A stretch of 64,000 nucleotides of DNA from contig OX031073.1 in NCBI GenBank assembly GCA_943736015.1, forward strand, positions 24,703,210 through 24,767,209, written 5' to 3'. Position 1 is the stretch's first letter. The number at the start of each line of letters is the position of its first letter. The position numbers and the translations under genes are program-made. Origin of the DNA: Tridacna crocea. Its lineage: Eukaryota; Mollusca; Bivalvia; Cardiida; Cardiidae. Positions 63,833-64,000 of the stretch are shown in pieces. The notes under the pieces were generated by a model that searched no databases, had not been told where the DNA came from, and was given only the letters and a program-made list of their open reading frames with translations.

Positions 63833-64000
63833 AAAGCCCAATTACGTGACTTACTTTTATGTGGCTGAAAATGTTATGTGACTATTCAATTATGTGTCTT
63901 ACAATTTTGTGAACTCATTAACTAGGGTTTATGTGGTTTTTACTTGGCCATTTTGAGTGCCTTAATTTAGTCTCGTAAACAACTACCGTAAATTTATGTA
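63833..64000. other. Unassigned window end
   Basis: Short repeats of ATTATGTG-type motifs; no ends or genes recognised. Confidence 0.35.

Noticed and set aside
1-64000. CRISPR-like interpretation of the regularly recurring palindromic repeats
   Set aside because: The repeats are dispersed TTAA-flanked transposons in animal DNA, with variable spacing and both orientations, and no cas genes.

Overview
The window is AT-rich animal DNA and almost certainly comes from a bivalve mollusc. It carries repeat types I recognise from bivalve genomes: tandem-repeat elements that open with AACAAGAG, tRNA-derived SINEs with a conserved TTTAACGCC block, and foldback elements beginning CCCGTATTCACCAACC. I see no convincing host gene, exon, tRNA or rRNA gene. 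It reads as intergenic or intronic DNA built from layers of transposons, with no virus-like element.

The dominant component is a set of short non-autonomous DNA transposons of about 200-225 bp flanked by TTAA. Their ends begin CCC, the piggyBac-type signature. Family A (ends CCCATTACCA / CCCTTTACCA) has roughly 65 whole, degraded or partial copies. It carries an off-centre, almost loop-free palindrome of about 70 bp. A2 variants share the architecture but have a different palindrome core. Family B (204 bp, ends CCCTTATCCTGC / CCCTTAGGCTGC) has about 15 copies and its own hairpin. No piggyBac transposase is present here.

Layout: 1-10 kb holds mixed A copies, foldbacks and a segmental duplication. 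10-17 kb holds A and B copies and tetranucleotide arrays. 17-26 kb holds A/B clusters and two unusual foldbacks (18170-18382, 19159-19895). 26-32 kb holds SINE, A and TIR elements and a large inverted repeat. 32.5-33.4 kb holds a decayed Tc1/mariner transposase gene. 34-42 kb holds nested A copies, a SINE with target-site duplications and a direct duplication. 42.8-44.1, 53.8-56.8 and 62.1-63.8 kb hold three pearl/Helentron-associated-like elements made of tandem repeats of about 150-167 bp. 56.8-62.1 kb is a dense A/B cluster.

The only coding element in good condition is a young LINE on the plus strand (46545-53659). It has ORF1 (coiled coil plus L1-type RNA-binding domain) and ORF2 (endonuclease plus reverse transcriptase). 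ORF2 is split by three insertions. Two are family A copies of exactly 221 bp each, lying precisely at TTAA; removing all three leaves an uninterrupted frame of 1,146 codons. These insertions define family A without ambiguity and show that it moved after the LINE arrived. In turn, a roughly 540-bp TA-flanked mariner-like MITE has inserted twice into A copies, so the relative order of activity can be read from the nesting.
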